64,000 nt of DNA from Botryosphaeria dothidea. Lineage: Eukaryota; Ascomycota; Dothideomycetes; Botryosphaeriales; Botryosphaeriaceae. Below the pieces are notes generated by a model. The model did no database searches. It was not told the origin of the DNA and worked only from the letters and a program-made list of their open reading frames with translations. Location of the stretch: positions 806,001 through 870,000 of the forward strand of contig WWBZ02000073.1 in NCBI GenBank assembly GCA_011503125.2, read 5' to 3'. Positions 1 through 10,867 of this stretch are shown in pieces (within the stretch, counting starts at the first letter, position 1; each line of letters starts with the position of its first letter). The translations under genes were made by a program, and so were the position numbers.

Positions 1-458
1 CGGTGTGACGTTTGTTATCCTAGCGGCTTGGATCCAGTACGGGAGTTCGTGTAACATTTTTGATATTAAAGTATCAGCGACACGAATTTCTTCCCCCTCA
101 TAACTTTATATCAGTCCGTTCAAGCAAACGCAGCATAACCTCATGCCGATGCGTTGAGCAGAAGCAACTTACTCAGAAATTTGGTGCACTTGGGCACACA
201 ATGACAGTGAAGTTACGCATCAGGTCATACTTTGATTCTGAACAGGGGTGAATCTGAAAATGTTGATTTCTTGATATCTGGTTTTCAGCATACAGCCGAA
301 TCAAGTACGCGAATTTCCCTTGCAATATCCAACTGGGAACCTACACCCATGAGCCCCCCCCCCCCCCCCCCCCGCCCCCCTCGCCTTTGAGGAACTTGTA
401 ATTTGGACACTGATGACCTTCAACGATACCGATCCCATATGGAGGTCAAGGATTCATC
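1..458. other. Intergenic, with a long C homopolymer
   Basis: No credible gene. A run of 20 C lies at 354-373, followed by one G and six more C. It sits about 80 bp beyond the stop of the BTB gene on the minus strand, so it reads as a G-run downstream of that gene. Short frames here show no family signature. Confidence 0.5.
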
Positions 459-1281
459 TCAATAGATTCGTCCCAGAAAGGCCAACACTTTTGTGTCTGA
501 GTGATACACTGCAAGTTCCTCCTTATGCTCATGGTATGCACAACGGTCGATCATGCACCACATCAATCTGCATAGTACCCTTGGTGTTCTCGGCCGGATC
601 TTCTCAAAGTCCTCTTGGGCAACGGCGTAATCCCTGAAGAACTCACCCGTCTCAAGCTTGCTGCAGTATGTCATGAGACTGTCCTGGGTGCGGAGTACCA
701 TGTCGACCATGAGTTTGCGAAGACCCGAGTTGTCTGGAGTGTTTTCGTACACGTAGGGTATAAAGTTGACGGGAAGGGTCCACTTCTGGGCAATGGCGTC
801 GAACAGAGCGTCAATAAGAGCTATCTTGAGCGCTCTAACTCCACGAGCATCGGCAAACACGAACAGCTTGATGAGTCCGAGGACATGTCCCTCCTCATCG
901 GCATGTGGCGTTATATCCCGGGTGTAGAGCCAGCAGAGAAAGCTCTTGAAAACTTCGACATCATCCTCCTCAAGATGTACCGCGCCCTCTCTGCCCTCCT
1001 TGAAGTTCGTGTTGTTGAGGGCGGCGTTAAAGTACGGAGAAGCGGCGCAGACGAGGCCCTTGTGCACCGAAAAGTCGCATTTTCTCTCGCCCTGGCCGAC
1101 AGTTACGCGGACGATGTTGCCGTGTGTCGCACTGTACGATCCTCGCATGAGTGCAGGAAACATGCAGCAGTGACTGGTGAGGGTATACTTACAAGTCAGG
1201 AAAGACATTGAGCTTCTCAAATTCCTTGCAGACGCTCATGCAGCGCCATCGCTTGTTGTCTGTCGCAGCTTTGCCCGCCAT
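459..1281 (-). CDS. BTB/POZ domain protein (BTB1)
   Basis: Probable BTB/POZ protein, a fold used for dimerisation or as a Cullin-3 adaptor; the biological role is unknown. Exons are 1281-1193 and 1131-459 (253 aa). The intron has a GTAAGT donor, a TACAG acceptor and 61 bp, and joins ...NVFPDF to ATHGNIV.... ATG 1281 opens a short exon encoding KRWRCMSVCKEF, which matches WNERDFRCLSVCK in the paralog at 18047-19163 and supports this start. BTB hallmarks follow: FSVHKGLVCAASPYF (residues ~45-60), then EGREGAVHLEEDDVEVFKSFL and WLY. The C-terminus carries WCMIDRCAYHEH, also shared with the paralog. No BACK, Kelch or MATH partner domain is visible; this is the common stand-alone fungal form. Confidence 0.85.
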
Positions 1282-2225
1282 CATTGCGGTGCGGTGGCGG
1301 CGGAGTTGGGTTGTTTGTTGGTGTGGAAAAGGAAGAGGAATCCGGCAAACGCGGCGGCGGGAGACGGCAGACGGCAGACGGGAGGCGGCGGACGGTAGGC
1401 GAGGAAGTCATGGTGGGGGTTTCTGCATCTGGCTCTTGACTGCGATTGCCTCATCACTAGATGTGTCCCTGAAAGAATTGCGTTAACTTCGCCTCGTGGG
1501 AACTGAAGCACTCGTTGGAACGCACATGTAATTGAATCTGGTAAACACCACTTCCGTCCCAATCAGTGCTTCGACTTCTCACGGCAGTATTGCATCACGA
1601 TATCTTGGTAGTATCCTCACAAAGACATTTACGATGTCCAAATGTCGAAGTGTTGCAGTAAAGAGAGCTGTGGAGCCGCTCTCCACCATTTCTGCCGCGG
1701 TAGTTTTCGTCAGCATGTAGGCTCCAAGACTGCATCCCTATCGATAGCTGAGTGCTAGATACTGAACCGTCCGGAACCTTGATGATGGGTCTAAAACGCC
1801 TGCCCGCATCTTCGATCCGGATGAGCCTCGTCGTCTGATCGCCGGGTATTTTTGGCTCCGGTTGGCACTCGGTATGACTGGAGATGCATTACTTCACCCA
1901 ACGGTGAATTAGAGAGAGTGCTTCGGCCGACGTTGTCTTATTCGTCATCGGAGATCCTATCAGATCTCCATAGAAGTCGATAAAAAACAATTTAGCATAT
2001 ACCCCGCACGTCAATGTGTGTCCACAACACTCACTTTTTCCGATTGTCAAGTAGAATTCTTGAAAGAGCTTTTGAGCTGGAGGCAGAATGAAGTCAAGGC
2101 ATGAGGCAGAAGCTTGTGTAGCCCCAACTATTCAAACAAACTTCCAGAGCACTCTTGTATCACGTAATGCTCACTTTTCTTCTTCCATCTCGTGGACGGC
2201 CCAGCTCTCTTTCAAATTCATGCTA
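1282..2225. other. Intergenic; weak ankyrin-like scrap on the minus strand
   Basis: No intact gene. On the minus strand, 1739-1583 reads in one frame with a stretch resembling an ankyrin repeat (GSTALFTATLRHLDIVNVFV), bounded by stops. It could be a relic or chance. The 150-aa frame at 2088-2540 on the plus strand has no recognisable features and lies opposite a more protein-like minus-strand reading. Confidence 0.3.
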
Positions 2226-2579
2226 GAACAAGTAGCACAGGTGAAACTTGCCCTTGGGGCTGTAGCAGCAATCAATGAGTTGGAAAAGTGTACCATGACA
2301 TGGAACCCAAAATTCTGGCGGCGGAGGGTCGTCAGAATTTTCGATTTGTTTCTCGCTCCAGTTTTACGGCTTCGGGGGGTCCTGCATCAATTTTTTGCAG
2401 TGTGTGCAAAGCACTACTGCAGGTTCCAGACCGAGCTGACCTCCAACAAGCTCGAAATCATCGTCATACTGGTGCGAAGATGCAGTCTTCTCCAGTCTAG
2501 AAGTGCTCTCAAAGAGGCTGGCATTCGAGCAACCGAGTAAGTGCTCTACAAGGACGCCGTGTGTGCGAGTAACAATGCG
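2226..2579 (-). pseudogene. Possible degenerate Cys-rich coding remnant
   Basis: On the minus strand one frame is open from 2579 to 2367 (71 codons), has a single TAA at 2366-2364, and stays open to 2226 (46 more codons). The reading looks like protein: it contains LCTHCKKLMQDPPKP before the stop and, after it, DDPPPPEFWVPCHG and CCYSPKGKFHLCY, giving paired cysteines. No ATG, clean splice site or downstream end could be found. I do not recognise the family. It may be a relic of a fungal gene lost from this accessory edge next to the broken HET gene, or a chance open stretch. Confidence 0.3.
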
Positions 2580-2827
2580 TCAATAGGCATCGAGAAAATG
2601 AGGTGGTTGAAAGGAGCGAAGTTTGTTTAACAGCAAGATTGTCAATGAGCTAATTACATGAGGGCTGCAGGGGTTTAATACATAAGCGAGACGTGATCGC
2701 TATTGCTACCTGCAGGGCTGCAGCTTCTCAATGGAGAAAGATTTAGAATTTGTAGTAAGTAACTTAGCAAAAATAATTCATTTAGTCATGAAACAGATAG
2801 AAGTCTACATACATAACAAAGTTGGAC

Positions 2828-4961
2828 TTAGCACAGGCACACCTCACGCATCTCATAGGTGCCGCTCTCTTTCAACTCGACTACCTCCCCCTCCATAAAC
2901 CCATGCACATATGCTTCCCCGAGTACCTTATATGTGTCAAACGTGTCGTTATCGCACACTCTCCTCAACAGTATCGGCACGCTGCACCCTGGGAAAATAT
3001 CGAAGACGTCACCTGGGCATACTTCATCATTTGTCACGCAACTACTACTCTGTGGGACCCATGCAAACCGTCGACTCGTCGTAGTCGCTAGTCTTCGGCC
3101 CTGCATGTTGCGGACCCAGCTCTGGTACGCAGTCCAATGATCTTCGAAGACTGCATCGGAAGGTATAATACCGTTGAAATATGAGGAGAAAGCACGACCC
3201 CCGACGTTCAATTCGCGGTTCGCGTTCACCCAGTATAAGCACTTGTTGTAGAAAGGGCTCTCCGTTGCAAACTCCGTCCACGAAACGACGTTCGTGAAAA
3301 TCTCAGTGGCGTCCTGCTCGGTTGTTGGTAGATGCAGCAGTGCACAGCTGCCTTTGCAAGGTTGGCAGCGGTTGGCATAAACGGCACAAGATAGCGCCTT
3401 TGCCGTGTCAAACTTGTCTCCATAAGCACTTCCTTGATTTAGAGGCTGCTGAACGGTCCCGTAAACGTGTTGTCCGTTTCCTCTGGGACGAGCTCCGAGA
3501 CCGTCAACCTCATCAAAAACAATGCACTTGCAACACAGGTAGCGGCCGGACTCTCCAGTGTACCGTACTCCTTCGAAGTTGAAACCAGCAGAAGCTTGAT
3601 AGCCTCGTTCTGACTCGTGCCGCTTATAGTAGTGAGTGTTGTCGACGGCGGCCATATGTTCGACCGCTGGGCGGCTGTCACGCAGCCGACCTTCCCAAGC
3701 CCAGTCCGGAGCCCAGGTTGGCGCCCCATATTTCCCCCAGGCATTGCAATCTCGAAGCAACTCAAGAGAGTTGTAGGCGGAGATGTATGCCTTGGCGGCA
3801 TTCAGGAAAACGACATTGACTTCGGCGGCATAGTCAGAGATGATGGCCTTGGCGAGTTTTGGCAGCATTATGCCCAGCATCCCAAAGACTTTATCTCGCG
3901 GATTCGAAGATTGGGCAAAATTTGCCACCTCCAAAAGTCGGTTGAAGTCCAGGTTAGACTCTGTGCGATTGCTTGGTTGGCTGATTGCCCAGAGGTCTTT
4001 CCACATGTGATGTAGCGGCCCTGTTTTCTCCCAGCTGCTACTGTCCGAAGGATCCAACGCTCTCCGGTCTGCTGCCACCACAATGTTTTTCACTTTTCAG
4101 AGATATACGTGAATTACTTCTAAAGCATGACAGAAAACATTCCAGTTAATGCTTCTGTCTCCACAGAAGACGACCGTTTGTGACCCGCCGAGCGCCACTT
4201 CTTGCATGATCCATAGGCGTTCCCAGTATGGTCGTAGCGTGAGTTTGTTGAGCGCCAGCCAGTATCCGGATCCAAGGCACCAGGGATCTTTATTCAAGGC
4301 GTCTCTCAACATCATGCATTCGCCCTTTTTGCCGTAGTGGTGAGAAAGGCGCTCTAAGAGCTCAAGTGCCTTGTCGCTTCCGTCTCTCTCGGGGCCAAGG
4401 TACCCAAGCACTGACCAGGCCGAAGAGTATTATGCTACCCATCCTTTGCACTTCTCTTGTCCTTTCCGTACCATCACTTTGGTTAATGCACAATGCATCA
4501 ATCCAAATACGAAATTTTGTCGAAAAGTGCTCGAATCTCCGGAGTGCTTCCAGGGCAGAGGCGAGGTTGAGCCCAACTTCGACGAATTCGTCGTTCAGCT
4601 TAATGGCCCGAGTGGGTGTTGGGTCTCCCCAGGCGTAGGAAAGTGCTGCAAAATCACCCCACCTAAAGCGATAGAACTCATGGGCCGGCACTTTAGGCAG
4701 GGTATCATTGCCTTGCGGTGCGCAAGAACCACGGATTGAATGGCTTCTGTGCCGGTGCCATTCCTCGTGAACGCCGTCATTCCCGAATGCGAAACGATTC
4801 TCTGATTGAAACTGATCGTAGTCAATCGTGGTCTCGCGGAGCGATATTGTCTCCATTTTGCATTGTAACATCCCATCAAAACTGGCTTCAGGGAGAATTG
4901 TCATCAACCGTAGGTCTTCTTTAGCCGCATCAAGCGGGAGACTCTCATACAGAGTAGTCAT
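2828..4961 (-). pseudogene. HET-domain gene, disrupted by a frameshift and a nonsense codon
   Basis: Heterokaryon incompatibility (HET, PF06985) gene; intact relatives trigger cell death on fusion of unlike strains. ATG 4961 gives MTTLYESLPLD, a usual HET N-terminus. The core is clear: FAALSYAWGD, RIWIDALCINQSD, then ERTREVQRMGSI. At 4430/4431 one extra A moves the frame; the expected continuation YSSAWSVLGYLGPERDG is read perfectly in the next frame from 4429, so an intron is not needed. That frame carries RLWIMQEVALG and HVYL, then TGA at 4099-4097, and stays open in the same frame from 4096 to the stop at 2828 (about 420 codons with NPRDKVFGMLG and YGAPTWAPDW). A 37-40 nt intron over the TGA would be unusually short. 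Two lesions in otherwise well-preserved sequence suggest recent inactivation, or a sequencing error for the single base. Confidence 0.85.
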
Positions 4962-5003
4962 TTCAAAATATTGAGGATTTGCGGGATTCAAAGAGAAGAC
5001 CAC

Positions 5004-5826
5004 AAGGCTACAGCCACGTAATTATATAAATGCAAAAGATAAGCAGATTATTCATCCCTGCCGTGGATCATGTAAGCATTTCATCGCGGCTTCAAAACAT
5101 AGGCACAATGATAAGCCAGTAAAATTGGAACATATTGATGTACGGAATCTCTACGGTGCAGAATTACAGTTGAATCGCCTTTTTCCTAACCGCCACCCAA
5201 TTAGTGTCCACCCCTGAAAAGCTCTGGTGCGTCTGTTATCTTAAGAAATTCGTCTCCGCCCTAAGCTGAATCGAGATCTGGATGGTGGTCGTGGCGCACG
5301 AGGCTGTCGACTGTTGGAGGTAGGCTGCTTCCTGGAATATCTTTTATTCAATGTAGTTTTATCTTAGTCATGGAACATGTTCACAAACCATTTATCTGCC
5401 CTTTGCCAATCTCCCTCATGCTCGTAGAGGGAAGAATGTCTCCACAGTCGTTGTCGTGTTGCTTGCGGCGCAGCTCGATTTTAAGCGCCCTGCCACGAGA
5501 ATCTTTCCCTAAATAAGAGGTCATACGCCATTAGGCACCAATGCGGCTCAGAAAATCATGTGGTATATGCAGGCTGCGCCATACGGAAGGGAATCTGACA
5601 CCAATCACCACTCATAAAAACAGTTTTTCTGGTAAGTATGAGGATGTCCGGCTTTCCTGTTGGATGCTTCTTTCGAAAATCATAATGCCACGTCATCTCT
5701 TTATAGATTTCCAACATTAATCGTGCATGAGATTTATCTGAAGTGGGTGATGAGGCTGTACATAAGATGGCAGCCTTCCCTGAAGCTAGGCTCCAATGTC
5801 CACCGAGCAAAATCCACTCTGGAAGG
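5004..5826. other. Intergenic
   Basis: AT-rich spacer between the divergent HET and DUF4238 genes. No supported gene; the minus-strand frame at 5556-5810 has no signature. It probably holds both promoters. Confidence 0.5.
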
Positions 5827-7686
5827 ATGAATCGCGTCTCTTGTAAAACGAAAGATTCTCAATATCATCACTTCATTCCGCGATTCATTCTACGAAATTT
5901 TGCGAGCTCCTCTCAGCCCCCCTCTGGCCCTTCTCAATCCAGTAAAAGACGACAGAAGAAGAGACGAGATGCATTTATTAACTCGATTGACCTTGAATCA
6001 GGAAACATTGGACCGAGCTGGATTTCGGAAGAGTTTGGAATTCGGGACATGTACCGGGAGGGTAACAAGGACGATGCATTTGAATTAGAGAAAAGACTAT
6101 CCGAGCTTGAGCGTCAGGCTGCCGAAATCATCCAAAGGGCGATTGACACTTTTGCGACGCCAGGCAATGTCTTGCGTTTACATCGCGGCGATCGAGACTG
6201 CCTCCGGAAGTTCTTTTTCCTTATGAAGTACAGGAATCGCAATTTGCATCAGCGTCATGGCCACGACTCACTGGACACTTATGAAGGTGAAGACAAGGAG
6301 GTCCTGGCAGACTACATGAAACGCAAAGGCTTCAAGAGCCCTAGAGACGTCTGGCTAGCTAACATCCACGCTTTTATATCTCTGGAGATGGACCCGGACC
6401 TAAAATGGATTCCGAGTATTCAAAGTACGGCATACCAACTTGATGCCATCACGTTCATCCTCCATGCTCAAGGAAGCTTCACGGCTTTCTGCACCCCTGC
6501 GTCTCCGTCTCAAGAGTTCGTGCTCACGGAAAATTCCTATGGCGTCTTCGAAGGCCCCACAAGCCCTCTCATCGACCCCGAATCGGGCGCAATACTCGGC
6601 TGCTTGGATCTGGAGTACCACACCTTCGCTCCAATCTCGCCACGTCTCATAATAGTATTCCGAAGTTTCCTCTTAGGCGACGTTGTCGATGACGGCAGCA
6701 GACAGATGCGCGCGCTCCTGTTCGACCTGCTGAGACAGCTCGGAACGAAGCCAGATCAAGCCCGATCGCTCCTCCACGACCTTCCGGTGGAGAAGTGCCA
6801 CAACTCCTACTCGACGATCAAGGACGGCAAAGCCGTTCTGGTGCACGGCTACAAGGGCCCCCGCTCGAGCGACGTCTTCTTCTTCAAATGCTTTCCGCTG
6901 GCCGCCGGACACGTCGACTTGATCAACGAGATATTTCTGGAGCAGGCCTGGGCAACGAAGCACCTCGCCTTCGGCTCCAGAGCTCCGATCCAGCATACCA
7001 TCCGCACCTATCTGCGAGACGGGAGGGAGGGCTTCAAAATCGTCACTGACGCCTCGGATGACCCGCGCGCGAAGTACCTCAGAATCCTTGAGAAGGTGCT
7101 CGCGAAGCTCGGTGGCCCTGCGGTCCGAAGTGTGAGTAAGGTCATCGCCCTTCCGGAGATCCACATGTCCGTGTGGGTGGCTCTTAAAGTCAGAGAAGAA
7201 TTGCGCCAGAAGCACGCTGATCTATACGAGATCTACAAAATGCTGAAGCCAGGTACGTGGAAGCCCTTCTCGCTTTTACTCAGAAGGCTGACGGTTTACA
7301 GGCGCCTCAAAAAAGACGTTCGACTATGATACGGATCAAGCGTCTCGAATGCTTTTCCTGAGAATTAAAACGGATGTCATCATGAACAATTGCGGGATGC
7401 AGATCAGCGATAAAAACGTCTTCAAGAGCCATCGCCAAGATATCTTTACATCATTGCCCATTCAACGAGTCTGGTTGTATTTAAAAGTCTCACGAGACCT
7501 ATCGAGGTTTGATTTGGATGATTTCATGATTCAAAAGGAGCCTCTTGTCTTGGACGGCCCCGAAGACATCGTCGCAAAGACCAGTCAGTATTCAAAAATG
7601 ATGATTTATGTCGCGTGTCTAATCACGTTGGACAGTACACCATCAACAAAGGACTCAGCGACATACAGAGCTCATGCTCTATGTAG
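5827..7686 (+). CDS. DUF4238 family protein
   Basis: Unknown function; DUF4238 (PF14022) is defined by HxxPRFxLRxF, here QYHHFIPRFILRNFA near the N-terminus. ATG 5827 puts the motif close to the start, as is usual; ATG 5767 is in frame and possible. Exon 1 is 5827-7252; a 49-bp intron (GTACGT...TTTACAG, 7253-7301) gives exon 2 with ASKKTFDYDTDQASRML, LFLTVKV-like WLYLKVSRDL and VLDGPEDIVAKTS. The end is uncertain. A plausible C-terminus (SVFKNDDLCRV...SCSM, stop 7684-7686) is read in a frame shifted by one base at about 7583. Alternatively, a 52-bp GTCAGT..GACAG intron at ~7583-7634 leads to a different short tail. The frame remaining open past 7686 is only the antisense of the neighbouring transporter. 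The gene converges on that transporter. Confidence 0.7.
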
Positions 7687-7867
7687 GCTTGCAGGACCAG
7701 GGCTGGTAGGAGAGTGCCAGAAGATGAGTCTCTGTGAATTTTTCCGGGGCGCTATTGGAAATTTTACTTCTCTGAAGCAACGCATTAATAAATACCCGTG
7801 CATCATAAAAAGTGTGGAACATCCGCTAACGGTTATGATTGCATTGATGTTCCTCAACAATCCCCAC

Positions 7868-10447
7868 CTACGAACTGTCCTCCACAGCAACCTCATTCTC
7901 CCTCTCCCTCTCCTCCCTCCGGCGCTGCCATTCCCTCTCCTTGCCCACATCTACCGTGCTCCCCTCCTCATACGGCGGCAGCGCCAACGGATCGCCTCCA
8001 CCCTCAACCCACACCTGGCCCAGCTCCTTCTCGATCTCGTTCCTCCGCTGCTTCCACTCCTCGACCCGCTCCAGCCGCTCGCGCAGCTCCGCGAGCTCCT
8101 TCTCGACCGACGACTTCTCCGACGCGGTGCCGATGCGCTGGAAGTCCCACTCGTCGCCGTGCTCGCCGAGGCCGAGCGTGAGCGTGTAGGTGTGGTAGCG
8201 CTTGAGGGACGCGCGGGTGGAGATGGTGACGAGGGCTGTTGTTATCAAGCGTCAGCGATTTATCATCCTCTTCGCAACAAAAACAGAATCAAACTTACTG
8301 ATCCCCCTCGCCTTCGCGCGCTCGTACAGCAGCCCCTCCACGTCACTGCTCACCGCGCTCGTCCCCTCGTCCACGAACGCGTACCGCGGCTCGTGGTAGA
8401 ACAGGCGCGCGAGCCCCATGCGCTGCTTCTCGCCGCCGCTCAGCACGTCCTGCCACACCTTGCGCGTGTCCCAGCCGCCCTCGCGGTCGGGCAGGTAGCC
8501 CAGTCTTGCATCTTCCAGCACGCTGCTGAGCTCGAAGTCGCGGCGGCCGGCGTCCTTCATGTCGACGGCGGTGTGCGGGTAGATGACCTGGTCGCGGAGC
8601 GTGCCCGTGCTGAGGTAGGGGCGCTGGGGCAGGAACATGATGCCGTCGGTGCCGGTGGTGCGCGGGCGCGAGACGAGGCCGCGGTAGGCGGGCCACAGGC
8701 CGGCGACGACGCGGGCGACGGCGCTCTTGCCGACGCCGTTGGGCCCGGCGATGAGCAGGTGCTCGCCCGAGTGCACGATGAAGGAGAGCGAGTCGATCAG
8801 CTCGTCGCCGCCCATGGGGTAGAGCGCGGGCGCGACGACGGGGACGTGCTCGAGGCGCACGCCGTCAAAGCCTTTGTGCACGGTGCCTTGGGCGTCGGCG
8901 AGCGAGAAGAGCTCGGGGCGCTGGCCGGGCGGCAGGTAGTAGGCGTCGGCGTGCGTGCGGTGGAGCGTGCTGATGAGCGTGTAGACGCGCGATGTGTAGC
9001 CTGCGAGCTCCTGCAGGTCCTTGATGCTGTACATCATGCGGCCGCCGGCGTCGGCGAGCGAGAGCATGAGCCGCTTGTTGGTGATGAAGTCCTTCATGCG
9101 ACTGCGCTCGCGGCCGCTGCGTTCTGCTACGTCTGCAAGCTCTGAGACTCCGCCTAATCCACCCCAGGCGGGGAGGAAGACGGGGAGGGAGGTGATGAGG
9201 TAGCCGAATGCGGACCATGAATATTTGAGTACAAAGTCCTCCAGCATGTTGTATCGAATCTTCAGGCTGTAGATACCTTCCATCCAGTGCTTCAGCCCCT
9301 TGAAGCCCTTGTCGAGGAAGGTCCGCTCCATCTGGTCGCCACCGTAGAAGGCGACTTCTTCGGCATTGGCGATGAGACGGGAGTGCAAGGCGCGGAAGTC
9401 ACCTTCACGGCGAGCCTCAACAGCCTTGAGTTTGCCAAACGGCGGTGATAACTTGCGGAGAATAGTAGCAGTAAGGAAGTAATTTGCAAGGAGGCCGCTC
9501 AAAGCGAGGGGGCCAAGGGAACGGAAAAGCTGGTAATTGAAAACACAGATATCAACAAATGGCTTGCCAAGAGAAGAGTAGAGCGCTGCAGCCTCAGCGC
9601 AGAATTGCGTAAGGTCCTGGGTGATGAATTGGTCGGCACCCTGTCCGATGCCGCCGTCAAGATTGGAGAGCTTGTAGTAGTTGAGATGGTCGTTGAGATA
9701 CAGATCGTGGATGTACCGCGTGAGCCTCGTCCGGAAGGCGATCGAGACCTTGGATTGCAGGAACTTGATCATGGCGTTGGTGTAGGAGGCAAAACTGCCG
9801 ATGCCGCACCATTTGACAATGCCCCATAAGAAGGCTTTCCCGTTGCCAGCGACCAGGTCGCGCACAATCTCTCCGTCAAGCCGGGCCACGACCAGCGAGA
9901 GATATGTGCGCAGCATCAGGAAGACGCTATGGCTGAGCAGCAGACCCGTCTCTTTACTATTCCATCTCGGGATCATAATGTTGAGCAGACTCAGGAACTG
10001 ATGCAGGAACGCGAGGTTCAGGCCGGGCTTCGTCTGCGGCGGCGGCACCTGGGGCGTATGGCCATCGCTCAGGCCAGAAGCGCGCGGCGGCTGTAAGAAC
10101 AACCGTCTATGGGCATCGAATGTCGTCGGCTTCGTGGGGTAGATTGTGACCTTGCTCGTGGAGTTGCCTTTCGTGGGCACATAGATGGTGCGCGACCCGT
10201 CTTTCCCGCGCAGGCCAGAGTTGCGGCGCAGCAGCCGTCTGCCACGCTCCTTCTCGGCGTTGCGTCGCCGCCACCACCGGTTACCGCCATAGCCGGCACT
10301 TATTATCGATATTAGGAGGGCGAGGGTCGACAGGAGCTTCGTGGTCGTGGATAGGGACTTGGTGCGGGTGCGGAAGAGGGTCGCGTATCGCTGCCATAGG
10401 GCGCGGAGGGGGTCTTCGCTATTGCGAAGGGTGGACTGGGCGGCCAT
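7868..10447 (-). CDS. Peroxisomal long-chain acyl-CoA ABC transporter, ABCD half-transporter
   Basis: ABCD family (yeast Pxa1/Pxa2, human ALD protein): imports long-chain acyl-CoA into peroxisomes for beta-oxidation, as a dimer of half-transporters. Exons 10447-8299 and 8235-7868 (838 aa), joined by GTAAGT...AACAG at ...RGI|TLVTIST. N-terminal TM region, then the ABCD EAA-like motif NAEEVAFYGGDQ in the transmembrane domain; Walker A GPNGVGKS at ~565, signature LSGGEKQRMGLARLF at ~670, Walker B YAFVDEGTSAVS. After the splice come the H-loop region (ISTRASLKRYH) and a charged coiled-coil tail (ELRERLERVEEWKQRR) typical of this family. Length and TM-NBD order match Pxa proteins (~850 aa). I cannot say which of the two fungal subunits it is. 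Confidence 0.93.
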
Positions 10448-10867
10448 GCTGCCGCATCCTTTGGAGGTCGACCGGGAATCCGTCTAGAGAGATGTTAGAG
10501 CTGTTGTGGACATGTCGGCGCTGATGGGCGCGTTGTCTCGGAGCGCTGCCGTGCTTAGAGCCTCGGTCTTGGCTGGCATGTGAAGAGCCATGACGGCACC
10601 CTTCGGTCCCACTTCGCCCCCCCGGCTACAACCCCGGATTTTCCTTTATCATAGCTGCACGTGACAATACATCTCTCTTGTATCTGCATGGATGATACAT
10701 AGAGATACAGAGAAGAAGATGCTGCTGAGAACCAACTTGCTTTTTATTCGCGCGGGGAATATCCATTTCGCGCGTGCCCGGAAATATCCTCAAACTCCTT
10801 GACCGATGCCTCCGAACATCAAAGCTCTATCAACAACATTTGAGAAATCCCGCCCTCCACCGTTCTT
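10448..10867. other. Intergenic spacer
   Basis: Upstream region of the ABCD transporter and downstream of NOC2. It holds TC-rich and GATACATAGAGATACAGAGA-like simple sequence around 10690-10710. No gene seen. Confidence 0.45.

Noticed and set aside
7687..9145. Plus-strand continuation of a ~600-codon frame past the DUF4238 gene
   Set aside because: It is the antisense of the ABCD transporter, Leu/Ala/Arg-rich and without domains; an artefact of high GC at third positions.
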